Assembly: GCA_035263105.1 (NCBI GenBank)
Contig: DATFRO010000066.1
Coordinates: forward strand, 1-64,000
Direction: 5' to 3'
Source of the DNA: DATBVX01 sp035263105
GTDB lineage: Bacteria > Pseudomonadota > Gammaproteobacteria > Steroidobacterales > Steroidobacteraceae
Length of the DNA: 64,000 bases
Shown in pieces: positions 1 through 9,279 of the stretch. Numbering within the stretch: position 1 is the first letter of the stretch; every line of letters begins with the position of its first letter. A program made the position numbers and the translations under genes. The notes under the pieces were generated by a model, which worked only from the letters and a program-made list of their open reading frames with translations, ran no database searches and was not told where the DNA came from.

Positions 1-768
1 CTCGAACAGAAACGGGTCGTAGACCAGCACGGCGATGACATCGTTGTGCGTCGAGAGGTTGAGCAGCAAGTCGCGCGTGTGATCGTCGTGCCCGTCGAAG
101 TCGCTGATCACGACGATCACGTGGTCGTGCCGGGCTACGCGCGCCACTGCTTCCAATGCGCCGTTGAGCTGCTGCGGCGCGCGCTTGGCAGCCGAGTCCG
201 CCTGCAATTGCTGATTCTGCTTCACGACGGTCTCGAGCAGGTGTGTCACGGCCGGGCGGCTGCGCGCCGGCCGCACTTCCGCGAGCTCTGCGTCGTTGAA
301 CACCCAGCCGCCGACGCGATCGCCCTCGCCCAGCAGACGCCAGGCGCATAGCGCCGCGACTTCGGCGGCCGTCACCGATTTCATCGCGCGACGGGTGCCG
401 AAGAACATGTTGATGCGCTGATCGACGACCAGGAGCGAGGGACGATCCTTTTCCTCGGTATAGACCCGCACGAAGGGCTTGCGCATGCGAGCCGTGGCGC
501 GCCAGTCCATGGTGCGGATGTCGTCGCCTGGCAGGTAGGGTCGCAGTTCCTCGAAGGCCAGGCCGCGTCCGCGCACCCGCGACCCGTGGCGGCCCGCGAG
601 AATACTCTGCACGGGCTGACGCGAGAGGAAGGTAAAGTCTCGCGCCGCCACTTCCAGCGCACTCAGGTCCTCGATGCTGACGTAAGCGCCCTGCTGCGCG
701 GCTTTGTCCGCGACGGGAGCCTTGCGCACGCCCTTCGCGCGGCCCAGTGCTGATAGTGAGAATCCCAT
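1..768 (-). CDS. DUF58 domain protein, C-terminus cut by window edge
   Basis: The frame runs open from an ATG at 768 to base 1, giving 256 residues of an incomplete protein. It carries the DUF58 hallmark around residues 80-100 (a GDDIRTMDW stretch, then RATARMRKPFVRVY), followed by a von Willebrand A-like fold with LLVVDQRINM and VIVVISDFDGHDDH. DUF58 proteins are encoded beside MoxR ATPases and are thought to act with them in envelope or stress-linked assembly of other proteins; the biochemical role is not known. The start lies 7 bases after the stop of the MoxR gene on the same strand, so the two are surely co-transcribed. A VWA-domain protein would be expected next, outside the window. Confidence 0.9.
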   Translation of the reverse strand, partial: MGFSLSALGRAKGVRKAPVADKAAQQGAYVSIEDLSALEVAARDFTFLSRQPVQSILAGRHGSRVRGRGLAFEELRPYLPGDDIRTMDWRATARMRKPFVRVYTEEKDRPSLLVVDQRINMFFGTRRAMKSVTAAEVAALCAWRLLGEGDRVGGWVFNDAELAEVRPARSRPAVTHLLETVVKQNQQLQADSAAKRAPQQLNGALEAVARVARHDHVIVVISDFDGHDDHTRDLLLNLSTHNDVIAVLVYDPFLFE

Positions 769-775
769 TGCGGCC

Positions 776-1750
776 TCAGGCCACTGCGACCTTCTTCACG
801 ATCGCGTCGATCACTTCGTCGGCCGTCTTGCCGCCGGCGTGAGCTTCGTAGGACAGGATGAGTCGATGCCGGAATACGTCGCGCACCACGGCCTGCACAT
901 CATCGGGAGTGACATAGTCGCGGTTGGAAAGCCACGCCATCGCGCGCGCGACGCGATCCAGACCGATCGAAGCACGCGGACTGACGCCGACCTGGATCCA
1001 CTTGGCGAGCTCCTCGTCGTACTTCGCTGGATTGCGCGTCGCGAACACCAACGCGACGATGTAGTTGGCGACCGCCTCGGACACCTTGACGTCGTTGATC
1101 TCGGCGCGCGCCTCGAAGATCACTTTCTGGTCGAGTTTCTTCTCCTTGGCGGCCGCTTTTTTCCCGGTCTCGCTCTCTTCGCTCCGGTTGAGCTTCACGA
1201 TCTCGCCTTCCGCTTTCTCATCCGGGTAGCCGACGCTCACGTGCATGAGGAAGCGATCCATCTGCGCCTCGGGCAACGCATACGTGCCTTCCTGTTCGAT
1301 CGGGTTCTGCGTCGCCATTACCAGGAAGAGCTCCGGCAGCGGGTGAGTCTCCCCGCCGACCGTGACCTGTCGTTCCTCCATCGCTTCGAGCAGCGCTGCC
1401 TGCACCTTTGCTGGCGCCCGGTTCACTTCATCGGCCAGTACCAGGTTTGCGAACACCGGGCCCTGCTGGAACTTGAACTGACCCTTGCCACCCTCGCTGA
1501 AGTAAACCTGCGACCCGGTGACGTCCGAGGGCAACAGGTCGGGCGTGAACTGAATGCGCGAGAACTCTGCATCGAGATGCTTCGACAGACTCTTGATGGC
1601 GCGCGTCTTGGCAAGACCCGGCAGGCCCTCGACCAGGAGGTTGCCGTCCGCCAGGAGTCCCAGCAGCAGGCGATCGATCAGGTACTCCTGCCCGATGATC
1701 GATTCGCCCATCTGCTTCTTGAGCCCGAGAATGCCGTCGCGAGAACTCAT
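776..1750 (-). CDS. MoxR-family AAA+ ATPase
   Basis: A 324-residue cytoplasmic AAA+ ATPase. The Walker A motif is GLPGLAKT (residues 42-49), the variant usual in MoxR proteins; Walker B is LVLADEVN, and the MoxR signature NPIEQEGTYALPEAQMDRF follows. MoxR ATPases act as chaperone-like remodelling factors for partner complexes with VWA or DUF58 domains. The ATG at 1750 (MSSRDGIL) is preferred over an upstream in-frame extension of 49 residues, because that extension runs into the coding end of the neighbouring membrane-protein gene and has low-complexity composition. It sits directly upstream of the DUF58 gene. A specific function cannot be inferred from the sequence. Confidence 0.95.
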   Translation of the reverse strand: MSSRDGILGLKKQMGESIIGQEYLIDRLLLGLLADGNLLVEGLPGLAKTRAIKSLSKHLDAEFSRIQFTPDLLPSDVTGSQVYFSEGGKGQFKFQQGPVFANLVLADEVNRAPAKVQAALLEAMEERQVTVGGETHPLPELFLVMATQNPIEQEGTYALPEAQMDRFLMHVSVGYPDEKAEGEIVKLNRSEESETGKKAAAKEKKLDQKVIFEARAEINDVKVSEAVANYIVALVFATRNPAKYDEELAKWIQVGVSPRASIGLDRVARAMAWLSNRDYVTPDDVQAVVRDVFRHRLILSYEAHAGGKTADEVIDAIVKKVAVA

Positions 1751-1775
1751 TGGATCTTCTCCTTGTTGCCGCCGC

Positions 1776-4286
1776 CTAAGTCCCGCCACCCGCGATCCAG
1801 CGGTAGTAGGGATTGTTACCGTCCTCGGCGAGCACGGAAGCGAGCGTGCGCTCCCAGAGCTCGCGCTGATCTGCGTAGGCGTAGAGGCCGGCTTCATAGA
1901 ATCTCAGCAATCGCTCGTGCTCCACCCCGACCTCGGATCTGAAGGAATCCGATGCACGCTGCAACGGCGCGTGTGTCTGGAGCGAGAACAGCTCTGGCAG
2001 CACGCGCGCAAACTCGCCGGGCAGCACCCAGGCCGAGTACTCGATGCGCGGCCGATCGTCGGTGACTGACGGTGCGGCAGCGGCAAACGTCTCGAGCCCT
2101 GCCCGGTCCGTCACCCAGGTGGCGAGCAGGGCCGCGGGCGACGCGATACCGACCTCGCGCAGCGTGGAGGCGACGTCAGGTTGCTCGAAGCGCGTGATGA
2201 TCTTCGCCGTGTCGAGCTCGATGGGCGCGAGTGATCCGACCAGCAGTCCTTCGTGAAGCTCCGTGGACCAGAGCGTTGCGTGCGGAAACACATCGAGAAA
2301 ACTCCTCACCAGCGAACGCGTCGCGTCGGTCGTCTGCGTCGGCAATGGTAGCCATTGCGCGAGCAGCCCCTGCGCATTGAGTCGCGCGGCTGCGAGCTCG
2401 TAGAACTCGCGCGAGTACAGGTTCACGACTCCGGCCGCCGAGGGCGGCGGCGGCTCGAGCGTAATGAGGTCATAGCTCGCGCCGTCGCGCAGCAGCTCAC
2501 GCCGCCCGTCGCGCAGACGAAGTGTCAGGCGCGGGTCGCCCATCACTCCGTAGTTCCCGTTGAACAGCTGCGCAGCGTGTGTCACGGCGGGCAGCAGCTC
2601 CGCGCACACGCGTGTCGTAAGACCGGGATAGCGCAGCAGGCTTCCCGCCGTGATGCCGGTTCCGAGCCCGATCACGAGTGCGCTGCGCGGCTCGCCTGCA
2701 TGGATGATGAGTGGCAACAGCGCCTGCAGGCGCATGTAGCGCCTTGAAGCAAGCGAGTCGCCGGAATTGGACACTCCCTGGATGTAGAGTCGCCGGAACT
2801 GATTGGGCGCCCGGCCCTGCTCGATCACGGCCACCGTGCCACCCGCGCTCGCTTCATGAAATCGGAGCTCGCCTCCCCGGGCATGCGCCAGTTGACCTGC
2901 CAGGTGCGCCGGCGAAATGGTCACGGCAGCGATCACTGCAATCGTTGCGAGTCCCGCTGCGACCGCGCGGGTGGCCGGTTGCACGTTCGAGCCACGCAGC
3001 ACGGCCGCCAGTCCGACGGTACTGGCGACTACGGCGAGGACGCCGAGCGTGCGCTCGACGCCGAGCACAGGAATCAGCGCGAATCCCGCAAGTAACGTGC
3101 CCGCAACGCCGCCCGCCGTGTTCACGGCGAGCACGAGCCCAGTGTCGGCGCCAGCCCCACGGGCATCGGTGTACAGGCGCAGCGCAAACGGAAATGCAGC
3201 GCCGAGAAGCACCGTGGGAACGAAGACGACACACAGCGCCGCCGTCACGAAGCGCGACGACATGGCGATGGCTTCGCTACCAGTCAACTGGAACCCCAGC
3301 GTGGCGACCCGGACCTGCAAGGGCTCCAGCCACGCACCCAGTGCCACCAGCTCGAGCAGGGCAACAAGTCCGGCACCGGAGATCAACAGCGCAAAAGTGC
3401 CCCACGGATCGCGAGCGCGATCGACGCGACGCGCCGCCAGGACACCACCGAGCGCAAGCCCGCCGAGATATGTGGCGAGCACGATCGCGAACGCGAACGT
3501 CCGTGTGCTGGTCCACTGCACGATGGCTTGCGACCAGGCCACTTCATAGCCGAGCGCCACGGCACCCGCGATCGTGTACAGGACTACTGCGAGATGAGCG
3601 CCTGCGGGGCGCGCAGATTCGGACTGGCCCGCATGCTGTCTGGGCGGTCGCACTTTTCGCTGCAGCAGGATGAGGGCGCCTGCTGACGCCACGACGTTCA
3701 AGGCTCCGGCGAAGATTGCCGCACCTCGCACGCCCAGCGCCGGCACCAGGGCAAATACACACAACAAGGACCCTGCAATCGCTCCGCAGGTATTGGCCGC
3801 GTACAGCACGCCGCCCGTCCGCCCGAGGTCGCCAGATGCAGGCTGCAGCACGCGCATCATCACGGGTATCGTTCCGCCCATCAGCACGGCAGGAATCCCC
3901 ACCAACGCGAAGGGCAGAAGCCACGCGAACAGGCCTGCCCGCGCTTCGAGGCTGGCAAACAGCCCCGCGCTGTGCGCCAGTGCGAGCGTCGCAGTGACGC
4001 CAAGCACGGCGATACCGAGTTCCAGCGCGGCGTAGAGGCGAACCGGTCGTTCGTGAGCATCGGCGTGGCGTCCGATCCAGGCGCTGCCGACGGCCAACCC
4101 GGCAAAGAAGGCACTGACCGCCACGGCGATCGCATGCACATCGACGCCGACGATGAGCGACAGCTGCTTGATCCAGAGCAGCTGGTAGATGAGCCCGGCC
4201 GCACCCGACACCAGCAGGAGCAGCGCCGCAATGAGATCGCCTGCCGCCGCAGTCGCGGCAGGCGACTTCTCGATGCCCGACGCCAC
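1776..4286 (-). CDS. Polytopic membrane protein with spermidine-synthase-like domain
   Basis: An 836-residue protein starting at GTG 4286, six bases after the sulfatase stop. Roughly the first 480 residues form many hydrophobic segments (LIAALLLLVSGAAGLIYQLLW is the first) arranged like a duplicated MFS-type bundle. The rest is a Rossmann methyltransferase-like fold of the SpeE type, with VIGLGTGITAGSLLR and a VCAELLPAV acidic strand. Where true aminopropyltransferases have Asp residues after the YD strand, this protein has ITLEPPPPSAAG, so polyamine synthesis is doubtful. Such fused proteins are widespread in proteobacteria and their substrate is unknown. It is probably co-transcribed with the sulfatase. 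Confidence 0.88.
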   Translation of the reverse strand: MASGIEKSPAATAAAGDLIAALLLLVSGAAGLIYQLLWIKQLSLIVGVDVHAIAVAVSAFFAGLAVGSAWIGRHADAHERPVRLYAALELGIAVLGVTATLALAHSAGLFASLEARAGLFAWLLPFALVGIPAVLMGGTIPVMMRVLQPASGDLGRTGGVLYAANTCGAIAGSLLCVFALVPALGVRGAAIFAGALNVVASAGALILLQRKVRPPRQHAGQSESARPAGAHLAVVLYTIAGAVALGYEVAWSQAIVQWTSTRTFAFAIVLATYLGGLALGGVLAARRVDRARDPWGTFALLISGAGLVALLELVALGAWLEPLQVRVATLGFQLTGSEAIAMSSRFVTAALCVVFVPTVLLGAAFPFALRLYTDARGAGADTGLVLAVNTAGGVAGTLLAGFALIPVLGVERTLGVLAVVASTVGLAAVLRGSNVQPATRAVAAGLATIAVIAAVTISPAHLAGQLAHARGGELRFHEASAGGTVAVIEQGRAPNQFRRLYIQGVSNSGDSLASRRYMRLQALLPLIIHAGEPRSALVIGLGTGITAGSLLRYPGLTTRVCAELLPAVTHAAQLFNGNYGVMGDPRLTLRLRDGRRELLRDGASYDLITLEPPPPSAAGVVNLYSREFYELAAARLNAQGLLAQWLPLPTQTTDATRSLVRSFLDVFPHATLWSTELHEGLLVGSLAPIELDTAKIITRFEQPDVASTLREVGIASPAALLATWVTDRAGLETFAAAAPSVTDDRPRIEYSAWVLPGEFARVLPELFSLQTHAPLQRASDSFRSEVGVEHERLLRFYEAGLYAYADQRELWERTLASVLAEDGNNPYYRWIAGGGT

Positions 4287-4292
4287 TGTCCG

Positions 4293-5936
4293 CTACTTCT
4301 TCGGCTTCGCCTGCTCCTGCTCCATCTTTTGCTCGACCTGCCGCTTCACCTTGTCGACCACCTGGTCGATCGAGAAACTCGCCGGCACCTGGCTCGGCGG
4401 GTACTCGACAAAGGTCTGCAGGAACAGGGCCGCCCGGCGGACACCTTCGTTGACGACATACGGATTCTCGGCCATCCACTCAAAATACGAGTTCGTCGGG
4501 CCGACATCCCCGCGCTCATACGGATCCATGCGCAGGTTATAAAGCTTGGGCAACCGCATGCAGGTAAACGGTTCCGCCCAGATCATCAGCCCTCCCTGCG
4601 CGCGCTGTTCGCAGAAGACTTCCTTCCATGCATTCGGCACGCGCGCGCCTTCGGAGAGGATATCGAAGCGCATCGCCACCAGATCACCGTCGTCATCGAA
4701 GTAGAAAAACTCGTCGCGTGCACTCTTGTCGGTCTGCCCCGTCAACATCGGCAGCTGGTTGAACCCATCGAGATGCACTTTGAAGGTCTTGCCCCCGAAC
4801 GCCGAGCCCTTGAGCAACCGCTCCCTGACGCTGGTGTCTCCGGCGGCGGCCAGCAATGTCGGGAACCAGTCCAGGCCGGAGATCAGGCCGTTGTTGATCT
4901 CACCCGCCTTGATCTTTCCGGGCCAGCGCACCATCGCTGGAACGCGGAAGGCTCCTTCCCAGTTCGAGTCCTTCTCGCTCCGGAACGGCGTATTCGCCGC
5001 ATCAGGCCACGTAAAGAAGTTCGGGCCGTTGTCCGTGGTGAAAATGACAATGGTGTTGTCCTTGATGCCGGCGTCATCGACGGTCTTCAGCAGCTTGCCG
5101 ACGTTCTGGTCCATCTCCCACATGCCGTCGGCGTACTCGTGGCCTTTGCCGAGTCCGGCTTTGCCTTCGTATTCCGGCCGGACGTGCGTGAAGATGTGCA
5201 TGCGCGTGAAGTTCATCCAGACGAAGAACGGTGTCTTCGCCTGCGCCTGCTTCTGAATGTAGGCAATGGCCGCACCCGTCGTCTCGTCGTCGACGGTTTC
5301 CATCCGCTTGCGAGTCAGTGGCCCCGTGTCCTCGATCTTGCCGTCGGCGAAGGTATGCAGCACGCCGCGCGGGTTGTAGAACTTGAGGAAATCGGGACTG
5401 TCCTTAAACCAATACGGGCGCTCCGGCTCCTCTTCCGCGTTCAAGTGGTAGAGGTTGCCGAAGAACTCGTCGAACCCGTGCTTGGTCGGCAGGAAACGGT
5501 CCTGGTCGCCCAGGTGATTCTTGCCGAACTGCGCCGTCGCATAGCCGAGTGGTTTCAGGGCCTGGGCGATCGTGATGTCCCGGTCCTGCAGACCGGTGGG
5601 CGCGCCGGGCAATCCGACTTTCGACAGGCCGGTACGGAAGGGCGATTGCCCCGTGATGAAGCTCGAGCGCCCCGCCGTGCAGCTGTTCTCGGCGTAGTAG
5701 TCCGTGAACATCATGCCTTCGCCGGCGATGCGGTCGATATTGGGGGTCTTGTAGCCGACCAGGCCGTGTGTGTACGCGCTGATGTTCGACTGCCCGACGT
5801 CGTCACCGAAGATCACCAGGATGTTCGGCTTGTTCTGGGCAAGCGCGGCGCTTGAACCGAGCACGCCTGCGACAGCGAGTGCTGCCACCAGCTTGCAATG
5901 TCCACGCCGTCGCACCACGATTTCTACGGATTTCAT
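4293..5936 (-). CDS. Exported arylsulfatase (alkaline-phosphatase superfamily)
   Basis: A 547-residue hydrolase of sulfate esters. The ATG at 5936 follows a GGAGG at 5941-5945 and opens a signal peptide ending near ALAQ (residue 34), so the enzyme should be periplasmic or secreted. Metal ligands DD lie at 45-46. The active-site motif CTAGR has Cys86 as the residue expected to be converted to formylglycine (pattern C-x-A/P-x-R). A second metal/substrate block, TTDNGPNFFTWPD, lies mid-protein. No formylglycine-generating enzyme is encoded in the window, so maturation must rely on a gene elsewhere. Substrate (sugar, steroid or aryl sulfate) cannot be read from the sequence. An upstream in-frame start at 6032 would remove the signal peptide from the N-terminus and is unlikely. 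Confidence 0.93.
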   Translation of the reverse strand: MKSVEIVVRRRGHCKLVAALAVAGVLGSSAALAQNKPNILVIFGDDVGQSNISAYTHGLVGYKTPNIDRIAGEGMMFTDYYAENSCTAGRSSFITGQSPFRTGLSKVGLPGAPTGLQDRDITIAQALKPLGYATAQFGKNHLGDQDRFLPTKHGFDEFFGNLYHLNAEEEPERPYWFKDSPDFLKFYNPRGVLHTFADGKIEDTGPLTRKRMETVDDETTGAAIAYIQKQAQAKTPFFVWMNFTRMHIFTHVRPEYEGKAGLGKGHEYADGMWEMDQNVGKLLKTVDDAGIKDNTIVIFTTDNGPNFFTWPDAANTPFRSEKDSNWEGAFRVPAMVRWPGKIKAGEINNGLISGLDWFPTLLAAAGDTSVRERLLKGSAFGGKTFKVHLDGFNQLPMLTGQTDKSARDEFFYFDDDGDLVAMRFDILSEGARVPNAWKEVFCEQRAQGGLMIWAEPFTCMRLPKLYNLRMDPYERGDVGPTNSYFEWMAENPYVVNEGVRRAALFLQTFVEYPPSQVPASFSIDQVVDKVKRQVEQKMEQEQAKPKK

Positions 5937-6075
5937 GAAACCTCCCTGAGATGGGTCGCGTGCGGCCACGCGAACGCAGCCATCATGCGGACATGGCAAC
6001 GACCGCATGCTGCCCGTGAGCCGACCGTACAAACAATTGCACTAAAGGACAGGTCGGAACGTCGGGGACACACGC

Positions 6076-6492
6076 CTAGTGCGTCCGGAGTGCACCACTC
6101 ACGGCCGCGAGGAGCTGACGGCCTCCGAAGGGTTTGGGGAGAAAGTCCGCGGCACCCGCGAGCTGCGCCTGCTTGCGTGCCTCGGGACCGTCGAAGGCCG
6201 TGATGAAGATCACCGGCGAGTGGATGCCTGCATCCGTGAGCTGTCGCTGCAGGTCGAATCCTGATTGATCCGGCAGGTGCACATCGAGAATGAGACAGGC
6301 TGCTGATGATGCGGCGCCGTCCTGGAGTAACTCCGCAGCGCTGGCAAAGGGACGTGCGTGAAAACCGGCGTTGTCGAGCGTGCGCGTGATCGCCTCACGC
6401 ATGGCGGTGTCGTCGTCCACGACGACGATCGTGCGGCTCGCGTGGTTGAAGTCCCCAGCCGTCGCGCGGCTGGACTGGACGGGATCCGGCAT
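6076..6492 (-). CDS. Single-domain response regulator (receiver only)
   Basis: 138 residues that make a complete CheY-like receiver domain and nothing else. The acidic pocket is VVVDDD (about 24-28), the phosphoacceptor is Asp70 in LILDVHLP, and the conserved Lys is Lys120 in FLPKPF. There is no output domain, so it probably acts in a phosphorelay or by protein contact. It lies 101 bases downstream of a FixJ-type regulator and its kinase on the same strand and is likely part of the same signalling unit. The Shine-Dalgarno is weak. It is closer to FixJ-type receivers (FDGPEARKQAQLAGAADFL) than to chemotaxis CheY. Confidence 0.92.
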   Translation of the reverse strand: MPDPVQSSRATAGDFNHASRTIVVVDDDTAMREAITRTLDNAGFHARPFASAAELLQDGAASSAACLILDVHLPDQSGFDLQRQLTDAGIHSPVIFITAFDGPEARKQAQLAGAADFLPKPFGGRQLLAAVSGALRTH

Positions 6493-6593
6493 CCGCGCAG
6501 CTTGCCTGTGTCGGGCCCGTTCGAGAATTGCACTGTGGGCCAGTGCGGCATTGTCCGTTGGTGCAAGTCCCTTGGTGCGCGGACTGGCGCGAC

Positions 6594-7238
6594 TCAGCAG
6601 GTGCCGTCGGCAGGCTGGGAGCCCGCAACCCCGCGCAATTCATCGGCGAAATGCACCAGCTCGGCCACCGAGGCGGCTTGCATTTTTTGCATCACGTGCG
6701 CGCGGTGCGCCTTCACCGTGCGCTCGGCCGTGCCCAGTTCCGCCGCGATCTGCTTGTTGAGGCGTCCGACCACGATGCGTGCGAACACATCCCGCTCACG
6801 GGCCGTCAAGGCCGCATAGCGCTTGCGCAGCGCATCGCGACTGTGATGGATCTCGCGGCGGGCGGCATCGCGTTGCACGGCGCTCGCAACCGCGCTGAGC
6901 AGCGCGTCACGCTGGACCGGCTTGGTGAGGAAGTCGACCGCGCCCGCCTTCATCGCGCGCACGCTGGTCGGCACATCGCCGTGTCCGGTGAGGAAGACGA
7001 TCGGGAGCTGGTCCTCACGCTTGCGCAGCGCCTCCTGGAGCTCCAGTCCGCTCGGTCCGGGCATGCGGATATCGAGCACGATGCATCCGGGGTCATCGCA
7101 TGGCGGCGCCAACAGCATCGCGCCAGCCGAAGGATAGCCGCGCACCGCGTAGCCGGCGGCGGTGAGCAGGCGTGCGAGCGCGGTACGCATCGAGTCGTCG
7201 TCATCTACGACGTGGACAACAGGCGCCAGCTCGCTCAT
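6594..7238 (-). CDS. FixJ-family response regulator (REC-LuxR HTH)
   Basis: A 214-residue two-domain transcription regulator. The receiver has VVDDDDS at 10-16, phosphoacceptor Asp56 in IVLDIRMPGPSG and Lys106 in FLTKPVQ. The output is a LuxR-type helix-turn-helix at about 145-205, with LTARERDVFARIVVGRLNK and GTAERTVKAHRAHVMQKM. The ATG overlaps the kinase stop by four bases (ATGA), so the pair is translationally coupled. FixJ/TtrR-type regulators usually activate sigma70 promoters on phosphorylation by their linked kinase. A candidate target is the operator-like cluster at 9217-9279 upstream of the kinase. Confidence 0.95.
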   Translation of the reverse strand: MSELAPVVHVVDDDDSMRTALARLLTAAGYAVRGYPSAGAMLLAPPCDDPGCIVLDIRMPGPSGLELQEALRKREDQLPIVFLTGHGDVPTSVRAMKAGAVDFLTKPVQRDALLSAVASAVQRDAARREIHHSRDALRKRYAALTARERDVFARIVVGRLNKQIAAELGTAERTVKAHRAHVMQKMQAASVAELVHFADELRGVAGSQPADGTC

Positions 7239-9175
7239 ACGGCCGCCCTCACCCCGGTAACGATCCGCGGCGCCGCGCTTGCGACGCGGCGCCGCTCTTC
7301 GACCGGCGCGGCGGGCAGCGTGAAGTAGAACGTGGCGCCTCCCTGCAGGTTGTTCTCGCCCCAGATCCTGCCTTCGTGGGCCATGATGATGGAGCGCGCG
7401 ATCGAAAGACCGAGACCGAGCCCGCTCTCCTTGGTCGAGTAGAAGGAATCGAACAGGTGCGCGTGCAGCTGCGGCGAAATGCCGGTCCCGCTATCGACGA
7501 CCGCCACCTCGACGCCACCTTCTCTCCTGCGGCTCTTGACCTTGATAGTGCGTGTGCCCTCCGGCATCTCCGCCATTGCATCCATGCCATTGAGCAACAG
7601 GTTGAGCAGCACTTGTTCGATGTGCACACGATCCGCGGCAACTACCGGGAGCCCTTCCTCGAGGTCGGTGCCGAGGCTGATGCCGCGCCGCCGCGCATTC
7701 TCGAGGAGCAGGCGCACGACATCGCTGATGGTCCGGTTGAGATCGAGCGGCTGAATCTCGAGTTCTCGCTTGCGCAGCAGGGTCCGCATGTGGCGGATCA
7801 CTTCGCTGGCACGCAGGTCGTCCCGCCGGATGTCGGCCAGGATCTGGCGCACCTCGCCCAGCTGCGTCGGATCGCGATCGAGCAGCAGTTCGGCGGTGTC
7901 CGCGTTGCTCAGGATCGCGCCCAGCGGTTGATTGATCTCGTGTGCGATACCTGCCGTCAACTCGCCGACCATCGCCAGTCGCGCTGCATGCATCAGCTCG
8001 CTGCGCTGATGATTGAGCTCGAGCTCCATTCGGTGCCGCCGCCGGCCCTGCAGTAAGAGGAGGGTCAGAAACAGGCACGTCAGGATGGCCGCGCCGGCGC
8101 CCGCAACGATCGTCCAACGATTCAACTGCCAGAACGTGGGCGTCTGGAAGCGCACGTCACAGCCCGGCGGCAACCGGCTTCCCGGGATCGACCAGCGCGC
8201 GAGCTCGCGGGCATCGACTGTGCAGGCGGGCACTGGCGTCGGTGGCAGCGTCGCGGACTGTGGATCACGTCCTTCCAGGATGCGGGACGCCACCGTCCCG
8301 GCGATCCGCCCTTGCTCTTCCCAGCTCGACACCGAACCGCCGAGAATTCCGTGCCCCAGGTACGTGTCGAAGACACTGAAGATCGGCACGTGCGAGGCCT
8401 TGGTGAGCTGTTCGAGCACGTCACGAGGCAGGTAGCGCTGTCCGGAAGCATCGTTGAATACGCTTGTGAAGAGCACGACGCTGTCATCGGACAGCGCCGC
8501 CACGCTGTCGAGCATCTGCGCCACGGTCTGACTAGAGATCTGTTGCACGTCGACACCGCCGCGCAGGTTGCGCAGCTGGCGCTCGGCGCGGCCGAGCCAG
8601 TCCTGGTCGTAATCTGACGTCCCGCTGATGATGACAACATGGCGCGTGCCTGGCCGCAGGTGCAGTGCGAGCTCGACGGTACCGATGATGTCGAAACGCA
8701 TCGGCACGCCGACGATCCCCGGATCGACACGCAGCGACAGGTCCTCTTCGGGGACACCGCTGAACACCACGGGTGTATCGGGCCACAGCTGCGCATGGTG
8801 TCGCCGCACGAACTCGAGCGCCCCGCCGCGCACCGCGATAACCACGTTCGGTACCTTCGGCGTGTTCTGCCGGGGTATGACGCGCTCGTCGCGGGCTCCG
8901 TCCGCGGGACGGCCGCGTAGGGAATCCAGGGTCTCGGAAGCGAATTCGACGCCGGGGCCCCATTCAGCGCGCAGCGCGGAACGAATCGCCTGGTCCTGCT
9001 CCACCATCGACGGCTCGAAGAGCTCGCCGCCATGCAGGATCAGCACCTGGTGCACGACGCCCGGGGCGCTTGACCCGCCAGCGGCGTCGGAAGGCGCCGG
9101 ACCAAGCAGGCAAACAGCACTCGCCAACACGCAAGAACTCAGGGTCCGAGTGCGTTTGATGGCTCCTTCCCTCAC
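7235..9175 (-). CDS. Sensor histidine kinase with periplasmic ABC-substrate-binding-like domain
   Basis: 646 residues. A signal or anchor segment covers about 1-30. Residues 42-330 resemble the ABC transporter substrate-binding family (VVFSGVPEED and FDIIGTVELALHL), so a small-molecule ligand is likely sensed in the periplasm. One membrane helix spans about 355-376. The kinase core has His412 in GIAHEINQPLGA, an N box in LLNLLLNGMDAM and G boxes in VVDSGTGISPQ and GLGLGLSIAR. The GTG at 9175 has GGAGGG five bases upstream. The kinase overlaps the FixJ regulator gene, giving a classic FixL/FixJ-like pair with an unusual input domain. Confidence 0.94.
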   Translation of the reverse strand: MREGAIKRTRTLSSCVLASAVCLLGPAPSDAAGGSSAPGVVHQVLILHGGELFEPSMVEQDQAIRSALRAEWGPGVEFASETLDSLRGRPADGARDERVIPRQNTPKVPNVVIAVRGGALEFVRRHHAQLWPDTPVVFSGVPEEDLSLRVDPGIVGVPMRFDIIGTVELALHLRPGTRHVVIISGTSDYDQDWLGRAERQLRNLRGGVDVQQISSQTVAQMLDSVAALSDDSVVLFTSVFNDASGQRYLPRDVLEQLTKASHVPIFSVFDTYLGHGILGGSVSSWEEQGRIAGTVASRILEGRDPQSATLPPTPVPACTVDARELARWSIPGSRLPPGCDVRFQTPTFWQLNRWTIVAGAGAAILTCLFLTLLLLQGRRRHRMELELNHQRSELMHAARLAMVGELTAGIAHEINQPLGAILSNADTAELLLDRDPTQLGEVRQILADIRRDDLRASEVIRHMRTLLRKRELEIQPLDLNRTISDVVRLLLENARRRGISLGTDLEEGLPVVAADRVHIEQVLLNLLLNGMDAMAEMPEGTRTIKVKSRRREGGVEVAVVDSGTGISPQLHAHLFDSFYSTKESGLGLGLSIARSIIMAHEGRIWGENNLQGGATFYFTLPAAPVEERRRVASAAPRIVTGVRAAV

Positions 9176-9216
9176 CGTCCCTCCAATGCAACCGCAGGTT
9201 CCGGCCTCTCTGTATT

Positions 9217-9279
9217 GTTTTCGCTATTGCGAAACCAGCCTGCGCGCCTTTGACGCAATGTTTACATTGCAATCATTGC
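9217..9279 (-). promoter_or_regulatory. Operator-like repeats upstream of the sensor kinase gene
   Basis: Between the kinase start (9175) and the next gene lie two symmetric motifs. TTTCGC (9219-9224) and GCGAAA (9229-9234) form an inverted repeat around TATT. GCAATG (9255-9260) and CATTGC (9265-9270) form a second one around TTTA, and CATTGC recurs at 9274-9279. This AT-richer patch stands out in GC-rich surroundings and is the obvious control region for the kinase-regulator operon. No convincing -35/-10 pair could be fixed. The regulator that binds is unknown; autoregulation by the FixJ protein is inference. Confidence 0.45.

Noticed and set aside
78..87. Idea that gyrA carries quinolone-resistance changes (Thr83; numbers are residues)
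   Set aside because: Thr at this place is the wild-type residue in Pseudomonas and other groups, and Asp87 is intact.
3972..5855. Long plus-strand open frame opposite the sulfatase gene
   Set aside because: It is the antisense of a gene with clear sulfatase motifs and signal peptide; the translation has high Arg/His/Val content and no family features, as expected for antisense frames in GC-rich DNA.
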